Below the pieces are notes generated by a model. It did not search any database. It was not told where the DNA came from and saw nothing but the letters and a program-made list of their open reading frames with translations. From NCBI RefSeq assembly GCF_963678635.1, contig NC_087065.1:18243623-18307622 (forward strand): 64,000 bases of DNA, written 5' to 3'. Origin of the DNA: Symsagittifera roscoffensis. Taxonomy: Eukaryota > Xenacoelomorpha > Acoela > Convolutidae. Below are positions 34,696-45,462 of the stretch, piece after piece (within the stretch, counting starts at the first letter, position 1; every line of letters starts with the position of its first letter). The translations under genes and the position numbers were made by a program.

Positions 34696-36210
34696 CTTGT
34701 TCTATGCTGGGGGGCTCCACTATGAACCCTGGACTCTCCAACAGCTTGAGCGGTCTATAGTTGATCGGTCCCATTATTGATTTCAGCGGAATCCCAGTCA
34801 GATCTGCCGTCTCCATCATCCTCGCTTTTGAGAAGTGCGCCTCGTGGGCCTTTAACCAATCCACTCAATGGTGCCGCCTCAAGTCCTCATGCGACACATC
34901 CTTAAGTCCCAGGACTTTCGCCAATTCCTGCCTGCTCTCCAGGTCCTTCAGATACAGTCCACTAGATTTCGCGCCCGGCTCGTCTCAGCCGGCCTCTCCA
35001 ATCTCTTGATTTCCACCGCCACCACCGAGGATATCAACGAACTTTGGGGCGTGGATGACTCTTCCTCTTCGGCCTCCATCAGTGTGGACCCCGGTTGTCG
35101 GATCCGGCTGCTCCTTGAGCTGTCTCTCGAGTCGACTCTCGCTTCCAAGCGACTGGATAGGGGTCCAGTGTCAAAGAAAGGGGGTATAGAGGATGGACCG
35201 AAGGTGAACTGGGCCGTTTCCAGCAGGGCCGACTCTAGCGCATTTATGTGCCTCTGGAAGACACCATTCAGCCAATCCAAGCCCTTGGGCCTGTGAAAGT
35301 GAATGCTATCCGATGATGCATCATCCGGGAAAGATTGCTCCATCATGTCTGCCACATCCAATAGTCTAACGGGAAGCACGCTCCTCTGTTGTATTTGTCT
35401 AATTATCTCATTGATGATGTTGCGCACCTTCTCGTTCATCTTCATTGCGTGCTGGTCGCTCTTCATGTTGTATGGGATAGTGCAAATCGTGAGTATCACG
35501 GGATCCAGATAAATCCTCAACTCCTCAAGAATGCAACTCATTTTCTCACCACCTTTCTTGACTCCCCTCTGGACACGTCAATGGTTCCCATCATCAGAGT
35601 GACCGTGTACATCTATCTCTAATGACGCCAACATCTGAGGTGTTGCGGCTCCAGAAAAGCTCAAGACTGCCACCTGCCAATGCAACTGGATCCGGGTCAA
35701 CACTCGTATCAGGCTGTCCCCTATGATTAAGTGGACCGCACCTTCTGGTATTCCCGGCTGTGCGTAATACTCAGCCCAAGCCGCATCATGGAAGCAATCC
35801 CTTCTCGCCCGTTGTGCCGTGGTCCAATCTATGCGGTTGTGCCTTTGATACCTACCATCTGTGTTTTTCTTGTAGCTCGCGATTATGACACTCCTGACTG
35901 GGTGATCCCTCCAGGTGGAAGGTCGCTCTTGTCGTGTCGAATCATCACGGCTTCTCAACTGTAATCTATCTTGCAGCTCCTTAAGACGCGATGAACTCCC
36001 ACTGATTTGGCTACTACCAGGGGTTGAACTGGGGATATATCCCGGCAATGTGACCTCCATCAATGGCCTTATTGGTTCTGCCTCTAAACCGCGCACGGAG
36101 GACACCGGCTCGGGTGGTATCCACACTTCCAGTCCCTCGTTCATGTGTTCTTGAGCTGCTCGGTCCAAGTTGAATCGTCCACTGGACCTAGGAACTTCAT
36201 CTACCTCCAA
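34696..36210 (-). pseudogene. SGNH (GDSL) hydrolase-like domain downstream of integrase
   Basis: After a disordered N-terminus, AVHLIIGDSLIRVLTR carries the SGNH block I GDSL (codons at 35,710-35,721). One frameshift near 35,615 leads to VTLMMGTIDVSRG, the block III position, with Ile in place of the usual Asn. Another frameshift near 35,585 leads to MSCILEELRIYLDPVILTIC and, ~60 residues on, SDSIHFHRPKGLDWLNGVFQ, matching block V D-x-x-H. Order and spacing fit SGNH esterase/lipase folds. The helical C-terminus continues past a frameshift near 34,960 (LKDVSHEDLRR) and a TGA at 34,865-34,867 to MGPINYRPLKLLESPGF. Substrate unknown. Confidence 0.65.
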
Positions 36211-36320
36211 CTGCGACTCTGGCCTTGATCCTGCGGTTGCTTGTTCTGTGGTCCTCGTTCCCTTCTCTTTCTTCCTCGCAAACTCTCGTTGTTGCCTCTG
36301 AATCTTCTCTATCTCCGACT

Positions 36321-36647
36321 TCAGCTGCTCACTGTTCGCCTCGTTTTCTGCTCTTGTTGGTACTCTGCCCTAATCAGGCTGAGATTACGCCTCGCCTGAT
36401 CCCTCTCAAGGATCGCCTGATCACTTTCCAGGTTCGCCTGGTCCCTCTCGAGTTTCGCACCATCCCGGTCAAGATTCGCTTTGTCTGTTTCCCTCTGTGC
36501 TTTTTCCAGTTCCCTCTTCAAGTTGCTGAGGTCCGGGTATGCTTCCTCCGTCTGCTGGGACCGTATCATAGTTAGGGACCTGCTCGTGGATTGGGCTGCG
36601 GATCCTACCGGCGGTCTGGTAGGAAGTGGGAACTCTCCCGCACCATA
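36321..36647 (-). pseudogene. coiled-coil segment in frame after the pol stop
   Basis: Same frame as the integrase polyprotein after TAA 36,648-36,650: a Pro-rich hinge (FPLPTRPPVGSAAQSTS), then TEEAYPDLSNLKRELEKAQR and a regular heptad series (ANLDRDG, AKLERDQ, ANLESDQ, AILERDQ). Ends at a stop after KTRRTVSS. A coiled coil suggests oligomerisation. The TAA may be the natural end of Pol or a later nonsense mutation. Confidence 0.6.
36394..36477 (-). repeat. four 21-bp coding repeats (heptads)
   Basis: Four consecutive 21-bp units, each starting GCCTG or GCACC on the plus strand, encode the heptads with consensus A-x-L-x-R-D-Q. Units differ by several bases, so the array is old relative to the large satellite. 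It shares only the 21-bp length with that satellite, not sequence. Confidence 0.75.
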
Positions 36648-39239
36648 TTATGTAGTGTAATTCAATCCGCGATTCCTTGCCAGGTCGAATCCCCTCACGC
36701 CTCCATCTACGTTCCAGGATAGCCACCTAGTTTGCTCCTGGTTGGATATCCCTTCCGTGGTGTAGCTGCCCATCAACGCTGCTTCCGTCGCTGACCTCCT
36801 ACATTCACCCTGCGCTTCTAGCTGTAGGATGGCATTCAACATCACCGCCAACCTCTCACCGACTTGGGTGTAACCGAGATCCCTCAAGCGCTTATACAGT
36901 TCGTCGAGTGTGGGCCTCTGCCTGAATAGAAAATCCACGTTCTGATACTCTTTCTTGAAGTCGGCCTCTAGTATTGATTTGAAGCTCATGTCCGCCGTTA
37001 TACAGATCGCGCTGGTCCTGTCTGACAAGATGAAGTCGCTGTCCGTGATCAGGATTTCCTCCGAGTATTCATTTGGAATTTCAAATGTTGTTTTGAAATT
37101 CCTCCCTATGGTAGGCTCAGCCTCCCCCTCATCCAGTTCCAGCTCACTTGTTTCTCTCACTTCCTTGAGTTTCTTTATCATCAAATTTTTGGTGTGGGTA
37201 AGTCCTACCCCCACTCTCCAGACAAAAATATTTATCGACGTCCCCGTTGATGATGCTGGGTCTAAATTATCTAGAGGAATCTCGAGCGGCCTGTCGGTTG
37301 CTGTCCAACCGAAGAGGGTATCTTTCGTTTTCACGTGTTTTTCTGCTGACACATCGACCTGCTGGATGCTTTGACCTTCATCTCCTTCGCTCTTGAGATC
37401 GCGCATCCATTCCAGTATCCTCAAGTTTGTGTTTTCCCTCCTTTCTATCTCGCTCTGCTCCAGATCTGTTTCCTGTTCTGGTGTGGAGTATTCTTCTTGC
37501 GGGTAGTGTTTGCTTTCGTTGATGATTTTCCATTCATAATTGGCTACCAATTCGCCCACACTCAGTAACTCTTCGCTTAACTCGTCAGGCTGTATCTTGT
37601 CAATCAAGAAGTCATCCCCGTACCTGTTATATCTCATGCCTGTCCGTTTCCGATTGCCACTCCTTGTTCCTACTGATCTCGGCAAGTCTGGTTCCGTCCA
37701 TTTTGGCACCTCGTTCTGCTCTGGATCATTCCAGTCCTCTTCCGCGAAGGATTCATCATCTGAGTCTGCATCTATCTTCTCATTGTCATCCATGCTCACG
37801 TCATCGTTGCCATCATTCTTTTCTCTGGTGCCTTTTTCGTTCACTGCGCATGTTGGCTCTACCAATAGGTACTCTAGTCCCTCCATATTCTGCGGTATGC
37901 ACCAGTCTTCCGGAGATGGGACAAGAGGTTCCAGACTTTCATAATGCGCTGCTCGTCCCGTATTCAAGCGGTAGAACCGTGCCTGTTGGTGTACTTCCGT
38001 TATCAAGAACGGTCCACGCCATTTCTTAAGTAATTGCTTCGTCCCCTTGGGAGGTATGATGATCTGGAACCACCAGACGTATTGGCCCACTGCATACGGT
38101 TTTGCTTGAAGTATCCTCTCATCGTATTTCTTCCGCTGCCTCATTTGTGCTTGCGCCGTGTTCCTCCTGCATAGCTCGTTTAGTTCCTGATGTCTCTTGA
38201 CCGCTTCTTTCACATAAGCTTGAGGCGACGTCTTTTTCCCCTCGTATTCTGGGTGAAAGAATGTTATAGGCATTGCTCTCTCCCTGCCCGTTAACATCAT
38301 GAAGGGACTGATTCCTGTCGTCGAGTGTTGCGTGCTGTTGTATGCCCCTACCACTTGCGGCAGATGTTTATCCCAGTCTGTCATGTATCTCGAGCAATAT
38401 ACCCTCAGCATGTTCACCAATGTTCTGTTCTGTCTCTCCACTAACCCGTTAGTCTGAGGATGGTAAGTCGTTGAGTGCGCTTGAGCAATGTGTGACCTCT
38501 TCATCAACTCTTTTGTCAGGTCACCCACGCAGGCTTTCCCGTTGTCCGACTGGAATGTCATCGGACAACCATATCGTGATATCCAATGTGTTATCAAGTG
38601 GTCACAAGTCTCCTTCGCTGAGGCTGTTTGACAGGGCACCGCTTCTGCCAACTTCGTAAAGTGGTCTCTTATGACAAGTATTTGGTTCTATCCCGACTCT
38701 GTCATGCAGATCTTCTGGTGGTCTATCTGCACCACCTCGTTGAATTCCGAGCTCTCAACGGACTTGAGTGGGAACTTCATCTTCCGTGGGTCTTTCACCT
38801 GTAGGCATGCCAGACACGCGTTCACCCATTTTTCGCAAGTTTTCCTTAATCCCGGCCAATCAAACCTGTGTAGTATTCTCTGTTGCACCTTGTCTATCCT
38901 CTGGTGCCCCATTTGGTCATGCGATCTGAATAACAACTCAGTCTGGTACAACTGTGTTAGTATGATGAGGTTGTGCTTGTGTAGTATCTTTTCCTCATCC
39001 TTTCTCCTGCATGCTACCACCCCATCAGCTGTGTGATAGAGTAAATCTTCTCTCTCCTTGTAGAACTGGCTCAAGATCTTGTAGCTGTCTTCTTCCAGAT
39101 CCCCTTTCTCTTTGGCTCCCGTCCGGATCCATTTGGAGAGGTTGCTTGTCATTTTGTTATTCTTCTGGGCTCGTATCAGATCCGACAGCCTATATCTCGC
39201 CTTGACGTGTTCCTTCAGTGCCATTATCTGATCATTCAT
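36648..39239 (-). pseudogene. Gypsy integrase with C-terminal extension (copy 2)
   Basis: Integrase inserts the element cDNA into the genome. The zinc domain reads LLFRSHDQMGHQRIDKVQQR with two His, then TCEKWVNACLACLQVKD (HHCC). The catalytic triad is Asp in VVQIDHQKI, Asp in FQSDNGKA, and Glu in TNGLVERQNRTL; the last two are 35 residues apart, as in retroviral DDE integrases. The GPF motif is LLKKWRGPFLITEV. A TAG at 38,688-38,690 lies just after the first Asp (MTESG, stop, NQILVIRDHFTKLAEA), otherwise the frame is intact. An acidic ~430-residue extension of unknown role follows. Confidence 0.93.
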
Positions 39240-40070
39240 TTATCCGGGACTGCGGATGTCGTCTTTCAGCTTGACGCAAACTATCCTCCTCTAGACCTTC
39301 CTGTCATCTTCTGGCACCAGGTTTGTTCTGACATTTGAGTTGCACGATAGCTCCTTGAACGGTTTCCTTAATACTGCAATTTTCTCAAATTCTTCACCTC
39401 CGCACACCTCATGCTGATCCAAATTGTACGTTCCTGAGGACGGATCCGTCTGTAGCTCCCTGTCGCGGTGCCTCATCTTCTCTTCTGCCAATATCATGCA
39501 TAGACTATCTTGGTCATCGCTGCTCTTCTCTGAGTCTTCATCCCATTCTTCACACTCCCCGGACAATTTTTCTTCTTCAGCATCTTCTTCTGCAGTGGGC
39601 CACTCGCCGGACTCTTGACCTAGTCCAAGGTGTTCAGCCTCCTCCTTGAATGCCACCGTGTTCTTCCTAACCATAGTCCGCTTAAGTATGTCTTCAGGGA
39701 TTCTCTCAACCAATGACTGCACGACTTCTTTTTCATCAGTTTCCTTTTCTTCCAAGGAGTCCTCGCTACCATCCGCGTCATTCCTTCTCAATATCGTGAC
39801 ATCTGTTTCCTTTTTACCCTTTTCTTCGACAACGGGTTTATTGTCTAGTAGTTTCTCGAGTAATCTCCTCAAGCCATCACCTATCTCTGCCCTTCCCGTT
39901 TCTACTTGATTGAGATCATAGCCTTTTGCCTTGAGTGTCTCCCTCACATTTTTCGACTTGAGCATTACTCCATTGGCATCCGTTGGTTTCTTTTCAAGAT
40001 TGTTTTCTCTGGACGCTCTTTTGGTAGTTCGGGATGATCTTTTATAGGTTTGCCAGACTTGTCGAGCCAC
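39240..40070 (-). pseudogene. pol linker between RNase H and integrase (copy 2)
   Basis: Acidic region (SEDSLEEKETDEKEVVQ, WPTAEEDAEEEKLSGECEEW) entered from RNase H by a frameshift near 40,010. Its end (SNVRTNLVPEDDRKV, then after a TAG at 39,291-39,293 RIVCVKLKDDIRSPG) corresponds to the end of the linker in copy 1. A TAA at 39,240-39,242 precedes the integrase in the same frame. No catalytic motif. Confidence 0.75.
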
Positions 40071-40645
40071 CTCGTGAGTGGAAGACTATCGTACGTTTCC
40101 TTATCTATGAATGAGAAGCCATCTTTGATTTCTGGCCTAACTGCCTCCCTCTGTTCCTGTCTCTGGTAGAACTCCGTCTTCTTGCTCAAGCTATCGGCAT
40201 TTTGATGTTTGTCTCTTGTTCTATGCTCAATTATCATGTTGTAACAAGCCAGGCAAACTATCCATCTCCCAATGTAGCTCTGATCCATTGAGTAAGTTTT
40301 TAACCAGCTGAGTGCCCTATTGTCGACTCGTAACATGAACGGCTCGCTACCTAGGTATACCCTGTATTTTTCAAAAAAGGTAACCACCGCGAACATTTCA
40401 GCTTTAAGCGCCCCGTACTTCATCTCCGTATCACTCAAGACTTTAATCCCGTATGCTATCGGTCTCAAGACTGTCTTCCCGTTCCATTCCTGATCTTGAT
40501 GTAGAATGCCAGAAATCGCTACTACCGACGCATCCGTGTCCAGGACGTACATTCCTTTTTCCGTTGGCATCCCTAGCATCGGTGCTTCACACAAATCCTT
40601 CTTTATTCTCTGGAATGACTCCTCTGCTGCATTTTTCCACGTGAA
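39965..40645 (-). pseudogene. Gypsy RNase H domain (copy 2)
   Basis: In frame with RT across a TAA at 40,646-40,648 (HKGK, stop, FTWKNAAEES), where copy 1 has Lys. Signature: YVLDTDASVVAISGILHQ, RPIAYGIKVLSDTEM, KYGALKAEMFAVVTFFEK (retained here, missing in copy 1), LRVDNRALSWLKTYSMDQ. Ends with KPIKDHPELPKERPE before a frameshift near 40,010. Confidence 0.9.
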
Positions 40646-41470
40646 TTACTTGCCTTTGTGCCTCATTAGTTGTTGCATCGGGTACATTTTGTCCGCATAG
40701 CTCTTAATTAATTCCCTATAATAGTTCGCAAAACCCAAAAAACTCAACAGTTGATGTTCCATTTTTGGTGATTTCCAGGTCAGAACCGCTTCTACTGCAT
40801 CTGGGTCTGGTCTGATGCCATGTCTATCAACCATCCTCCCCAGGTATTTAATCGAGTCCTTGAGTATTTCGCACTTTGATGGCTTGCATTTTAGTCCCGA
40901 TCTCTTCATGCAGGCGAACAACTCGTCTAGTCGCTCGATGTGGTCTTCTAGTGTTGGTGTCACTATTACCACGTCGTCCACGTAGCACATTACCAGGTTG
41001 CCGTATTTCTTCGTTACACCTATCAATGCGTGTCCCATCAATCGTTGAAACGTAGCCTTGGCGTTGCAAAGACCAAAGGGCATCCTTTTCCATTGAAACA
41101 GCCCCAGCTCGCAAGCAAACCCTGTTTTGTCCTTGTCCTGCTTCCTCAGTGGAACCTGCCAAAAATCTGATCCTAAATCAAGAGTCGTGAAAAGTTTTGC
41201 GTCCCCTAACTTCGAGAGGCTCTCATCAATTCTAGGTATGTGATAGGCATCCTTCACCGCGACGGAGTTCAAATATCGAAAGTCACAACAAAACCTCAAT
41301 TGGCCGCCTTTCTTCTTAGCCATCACTACTCCACCCGCCCACGGCGATTTGGATAGTTCTATCATATCATACTCTAGTAAGGTTTCTATCTCCTTTCTAC
41401 ACGCATCCGATTTGTGTGGGGTCATACGCCTCGCCTCCCCCCCCCCTGTTTGGCACCGCTGACTCTTCAA
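40646..41470 (-). pseudogene. Gypsy reverse transcriptase (copy 2)
   Basis: Contiguous fingers/palm/connection: RRMTPHKSDACRKEIETLL, WAGGVVMAKKKGGQLRFCCD, LFTTLDLGSDFWQVPLRKQD, FQWKRMPFGLCNAKATFQRL, CYVDDVVIVTPTLEDH (YVDD at 40,973-40,984), FLGFANYYRELIKSYADK. Catalytic aspartates are present. In the LDLGS-F motif, position 6 is Asp where copy 1 has Ala. The frame is intact across the domain, making this the best-preserved RT in the window. Confidence 0.95.
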
Positions 41471-42273
41471 GCTCTATTTCATGTTCAACAAAATAACAAC
41501 ATCCAATGTCTGCCTTATGTTTCGAAAAAACGGCCTCATTCTGCTTTAGTAGGTCCTTGATGGCTTCGAGCTGTTCGTTCGTTAACTTGCCCCTCAAGTG
41601 CTCTATTTCTGTTAAAACCGGTTTATTCATTTCTATTTCCTCTAGTGTGGGTCTTTCCGGGACTTTCGAACAGCTCGAAAGTCCATCGTCTGTCTCTGAC
41701 TTAAGTGATTTCACAAGACCTGATGTATCTTTTATTTTCTTTAATCTGTTCAAGATACAAATCTTGTCCCTATGATTGGGACAATCAAGAACTTCATTCT
41801 TTTTTTACATTTTCAGTCATTTCATATCGAGTTTTCACGGGTAAAGCGTATCCCAGTTTCCTTCCCCTCTGGATCGTGATATGTATATCAAGAGTTTTCA
41901 ACAAGACACTGACGCAGAGGCCGCTCTTGGTTATCGAGAAGGATCTTCCTAAAACAGCAACACTTTGGCTACTTGGATTTGGGACTATGCATACCTGCTT
42001 CTTGTCACTTAGTTCATTGTAATTTTTCATCCGCAAGCTTACAATTGCCGCTTCGTTTGCTTTCAGCCTCACCCTCCTACTCAAGAATACCGGTGCTTTA
42101 TTCTCATTCGTCATTATTAAATTTACCGGTTTAATTACGTACTTCCTTTGCGGGTTCGGAATCCTGAACATGGCACCGTTTATATCAATTGTTACGTCGA
42201 AACTTCTGATGAAGTCTCTGCCTAAAATGAATTGGTCAGACTCATCCAGGTTTTCCACTACAAGAAAGCTCAT
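41397..42273 (-). pseudogene. protease C-terminal part and spacer to RT (copy 2)
   Basis: First frame (41,794-42,273): MSFLVVENLDESDQFILGRD, then IVSLRMKNYNELSDKKQVC and a run ending ENVKKE. An extra A in a poly-A run near 41,806 breaks the frame, as copy 3 has the unbroken version. The second frame (41,397-41,753) reads SLKSETDDGLSSCSKVPERP, then FSKHKADIGCCYFVEHEIEL before the RT entry. A C-run near 41,440 adds another frameshift. Confidence 0.85.
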
Positions 42274-43031
42274 CCAAAGTTTAGGGCTATTATTGGTGTC
42301 CTGCCTAGTACCCGCAGCGCCCCTTTGTTTGCAGCTGACAGCCGTATTCTCGAGTCAATCAAATCGTCTTTGTCGAAGCCCATTCGCTCCCAAGTTTCGA
42401 TTGGTATAACGCTCAAGACCGCTCCCGTTTCTAGTAACCCGCGCAACTGAGTCTTCTTGCCGCTTATGTCAAGTACATGTGCTGATACGTCTGCTTCCGT
42501 TCCGATATGCATTGCATCTTCTTCCAACATGGCGCAGTGTCCAATCGATCTCACTTTCAGTTCATCTCTGCCCACGTAGATCTGTCCGGCTAGGTCTTCG
42601 TCACATGTTATCATAGTCTTCGTGTAGATAATTATTCCATCTATGTTTAACATTACCTCATGTGAACCATAGGCCTCGGTGTATCTATTTTCGATGCGGA
42701 CTGACTTGCTGCCGCCCCTCGTGAGTAAAGCTCTTATGGCTTTAGAAGTTGTCCGTGGACTTATTGTACACAAGTAATCTGCGTACACATCAATGTGCAT
42801 TATCGTCTTATCGCTCGGTTCACTCAGGTTTCTCGTTACTTCATGGCCGTCCACTGTGATTATCGACATTATCCTGGCTCCAATTTTGTTTATGCCGAAT
42901 GGTTTTCCTGTCACCATTTTTAGAGTGTTACAATTTCCACTCCTTGTCGCTCCCATCTCGGCCTCTGGCACTGGCACCGGCCTACACAATGTCTCATTCA
43001 ACTTCTGCCTTTTGATCTCCTGCTTCAGTCT
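42270..43031 (-). pseudogene. pre-protease domain and retropepsin active-site region (copy 2)
   Basis: Conserved block (KPFGINKIGARIMSIITVDG, IDVYADYL, VMLNIDGIIIYTKTMITC, ELKVRSIGHCAMLEEDAMHI) followed by the protease start LRGLLETGAVLSVIPIETW. The catalytic triplet is Glu-Thr-Gly where copies 1 and 3 have Asp-Thr-Gly (42,423-42,431), so this protease would be dead. The frame ends at LNFG because a 16-bp deletion relative to copy 1 removes the bases between two TTGGA repeats. Copy 3 has the same deletion. Confidence 0.88.
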
Positions 43032-43697
43032 TTACTCGATCTCTTTCGTCGCTAGGTTCTGTTTCACTTTGTTGATAGCCTCCGAAGCTGCTTTCTCATA
43101 GTTTATTTCTAGAGAATTCCTGGCCTCAGTTTCTATGGCATTTTTGGCTTGCGTTACAGCCTTCATCTTTTTTGTCGGTAATTCTGCGCTCGGTGCCTCC
43201 GAGTTTTTTTGCGTCAAATTCAGGTTCCTCGTGTTCTGTACCGCAGCCAGTGCTAGCTTGTGTTTGGGGTGGTTTTGGTTCTTCACTGCTTCCCAAAACA
43301 ACGGACAATCCATCCTGAAGTGGCCTTCTTGAGTGCAGAAGAAGCACCTCGCACCTATTTTGATGATCAATCCACTATAGAACTCCGTCTGGCTCATATC
43401 TTCTTCATCCGGCGCATAACGCAGATTCTTCATGCCTTGTTTGTACGTCGTGCAATTCGCCACGTGATGATCCGCTGATCTGCAATTTGCGCATAACCTA
43501 CGTTTGTCCATATCATCTCTAGGCTTGTACCGCGACGACCTCTGTGGTTGACTTCCTCTCTGCATGTTTCTATTTTCTGAGTAGGGATACTTCTTCGGTT
43601 TCATCAACATGTACTTCCTTGACTTTTGTCTCATCTCCTCTGGAGTTGGTGCATTATCTTTCGAAAGTGTATAGTACGTTGCCAGCATTGTTCTCAA
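43032..43697 (-). pseudogene. Gag nucleocapsid with two CCHC knuckles (copy 2)
   Basis: RNA-binding part of Gag. Two knuckles with C-x2-C-x4-H-x4-C spacing: CANCRSADHHVANC and CFFCTQEGHFRMDC. A helical Lys/Ala-rich tail follows (ETEARNSLEINYEKAASEAI). It ends at TAA 43,032-43,034 where copy 1 has CAA; the frame then continues into the pre-protease domain. Preceded by the end of capsid (LRTMLATYYTLSKDN) after a one-base deletion at ~43,715 also found in copy 3. Confidence 0.9.
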
Positions 43698-43708
43698 GTC
43701 GTCACTCT

Positions 43709-43980
43709 TTATTCATTAATAAACTTCGAGGCGATGCTGAAATTCCTTCTGTTTGTTGATTCGTCGGGATCACTCCTTCTCCTCAAGCTCTCAAGATCAC
43801 CCAGGAATCGATCGATTGATTCATCGTCCCTTTGTCTTCTTGTTTCAAATCTCATCATAGCTTGGTGGCCCTTCATTGCTGATCCGAATCGGTTCAGCAA
43901 TATCTCGATGATCTTGTCCGCAGTATCACGTTCCTCTTCCTTCTTTGCAACTACACATTTCAACGGGGTAACGGTGTGGA
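43709..43980 (-). pseudogene. Gag capsid fragment (copy 2)
   Basis: VTPLKCVVAKKEEERDTADK, then ILLNRFGSAMKGHQAMMRFE and DDESIDRFLGDLESLRRRSD align with copy 1 capsid. About 80 residues of capsid preceding this point in copy 1 (from MYASMFEPLNRS to ECSALTSNLE) are absent, and the coiled-coil frame is fused almost directly. Copy 3 has the identical join. Confidence 0.83.
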
Positions 43981-45024
43981 CTCTCGTTTATTCCGTTGTG
44001 GTTCTACAAAATCGACTCTGTTGCCTTGCGTTCGATCTGTTACCAGCTTGTCTTGTGATGTAGAGTTTCTCAAGAGAGCATCCAGTTTGGACTGTATGGC
44101 ACAGGAACTTTCAGCCTGGTCTCTGCTCATTGTGTCTATTCTCGTCTCCAGACTCCATAACTTACTGTTCACAGTCTTGTACTGTTTCTTCATTTCTTGC
44201 ATGTGTTTTTTGATATTTTTTTCTCTTTGTCGGTAGCCTCTACCTTGTCTGACATTTGCTGAGCTTCTCTTCAGTTGCCCTCGCCACATTGAAGCAATTA
44301 TCCAGGCTCTCGCTCTTATTATATCGTATCTCCTTTTTTAGCATTTGTCGATCCTCTTCACTGTACTTCAAATTTTGTCGATTTGTTCCAACTTCGCCAT
44401 CGAGTCACCCAGTTCAAGAGAAGTTGTTTTCTCTTGGTTAGCTGTTGCCCCATTGTTAACTGTTGCCTCATGGTTAGCTGTTGCTACAAGTTCGAACTGA
44501 TCATCGTCTTGATTGGCCTCTGTTGTTATTGCAGAAACTGTTTCAAATGTCTTGCCTTTCTCGGTCGTTGGTGCTACCTCCTCCTTCTCTCTTGGTTTCA
44601 TTCCGACCATCATTGCAATCCTCTCTGTGAACGACGTTCTTTTTGTTTGAGAATCATCCTTTATGGTTTCCGGCGTGTTGCTTGTTGTATCGTCCACACT
44701 GTCAATCGGCGAGAACCCTATCGTTTTGTTTTCCTGTTCTTCCGCATTCGGCATTGGTGTCGATTCCGTTGTCTTTCTTTCCATCTCATCAACACTCTGA
44801 TCTGGTGTCTCAAGATCGATTTCTATGGCAGGTACAGTTTGTCTTTCCACAGCGCTTTCTTTCGTGTTGTTTTCCTTTGCGCTTCTTGTGTTAACCATAC
44901 TCACTGAAAAGTTCTTTCTCATTACTTTCGGATCCGATAATGTCGCCTTCCGTTGCGACGAGTTATGATTTTTCCTGGACTCTAGTACTCTTCTGTCTGC
45001 TATCGGTACCCTACTTTGCCTCAT
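43960..45024 (-). pseudogene. Gag N-terminal region and coiled coil (copy 2)
   Basis: ATG at 45,022-45,024 (MRQSRVPIADRRV). Residues 1-200 are Ser/Thr/Glu rich and likely disordered, with a short repeat (ATANHEATVNNGATANQE). A frameshift near 44,370 follows EQIDK. The downstream coil (KHMQEMKKQYKTVNSKLWSL, ETRIDTMSRDQAESS) is reached through further frameshifts near 44,230-44,290. Copy 3 keeps this coil in one uninterrupted frame and gives the better view of it. Confidence 0.75.
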
Positions 45025-45207
45025 GGTTTTTTTTCACAATTTTTTCTTATTTACAATATTAATATTTACAAGTTTCTATTCTACAGATAAAAATCTAAAT
45101 ACTCTTACCAATTTTATCTAAGAAAAAATCATTAAGTAATCTAAATCTAGTTTACTTTTGGCTGTTTTTTAATCAATCTGAGTGCTTTTTTGTGCTTTTA
45201 CTTAAAT
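45025..45207. other. AT-rich leader between gag start and satellite edge (copy 2)
   Basis: Non-coding; matches 49,259-49,440 closely (TTTTTCTTATTTACAA, TCATTAAGTAATCTAAATC). It is the 5' leader of the element, directly followed by the satellite edge repeats. No TATA box, primer-binding site or LTR end is convincing. Confidence 0.55.
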
Positions 45208-45462
45208 GTTGGGACACTCCACGGTATCCCAAGACCTCTCGTCCTAGTGTTTTGACACTTCGCACCGTCCCACGACCTATTTCTGGGACACCTGGTACTG
45301 TCCCAAGACCCCTCAACCAAGTGTCGGGATGCTTCCCACTGTCCCAAGACCTCACACCGTAGTATTGAGACACTTCACCCTGTCCCAGGACATACCACTC
45401 AAGTGTTGGGCTACCCCGCACTTCCCAAGACCTCCTCGCTCTAGTGTTGGGACACTTCACAC
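45208..45462. repeat. divergent ~42-bp edge repeats of the satellite (copy 2 side)
   Basis: About six units of 38-43 bp, each with a left half like GTTGGGACACTTC and a right half like TGTCCCAAGACCTC. In the last unit TTGGGACA (45,447-45,454) and TGTCCCAA (45,463-45,470) form a perfect 8-bp inverted repeat with an 8-nt loop. The right half is recognisably the core of the 21-bp monomer. Confidence 0.8.

Larger units (their letters stand above)
28207..45024 (-). mobile_element. Ty3/Gypsy-type retroelement copy 2 with long downstream accessory coding region
   Basis: Same-strand coding sequence runs almost without gaps for 16.8 kb: gag, knuckles, protease, RT, RNase H, integrase, then a coiled coil, SGNH-like domains, a conserved unknown protein and charged proteins. 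The Gag-Pol part is homologous to copy 1. Joining the downstream part to the same element is an inference from strand, lack of gaps and a common state of decay. No LTRs are visible. Several of the interruptions are single stop codons with the frame continuing (39291, 39240, 38688, 36648, 32150, 29917), which supports continuity. Confidence 0.8.

Noticed and set aside
36648-39239. Programmed read-through at the TAG (38,688-38,690) inside the integrase
   Set aside because: It lies between two catalytic aspartates, not at a Gag-Pol boundary, and comparable stops occur all over the element. A nonsense mutation is simpler.
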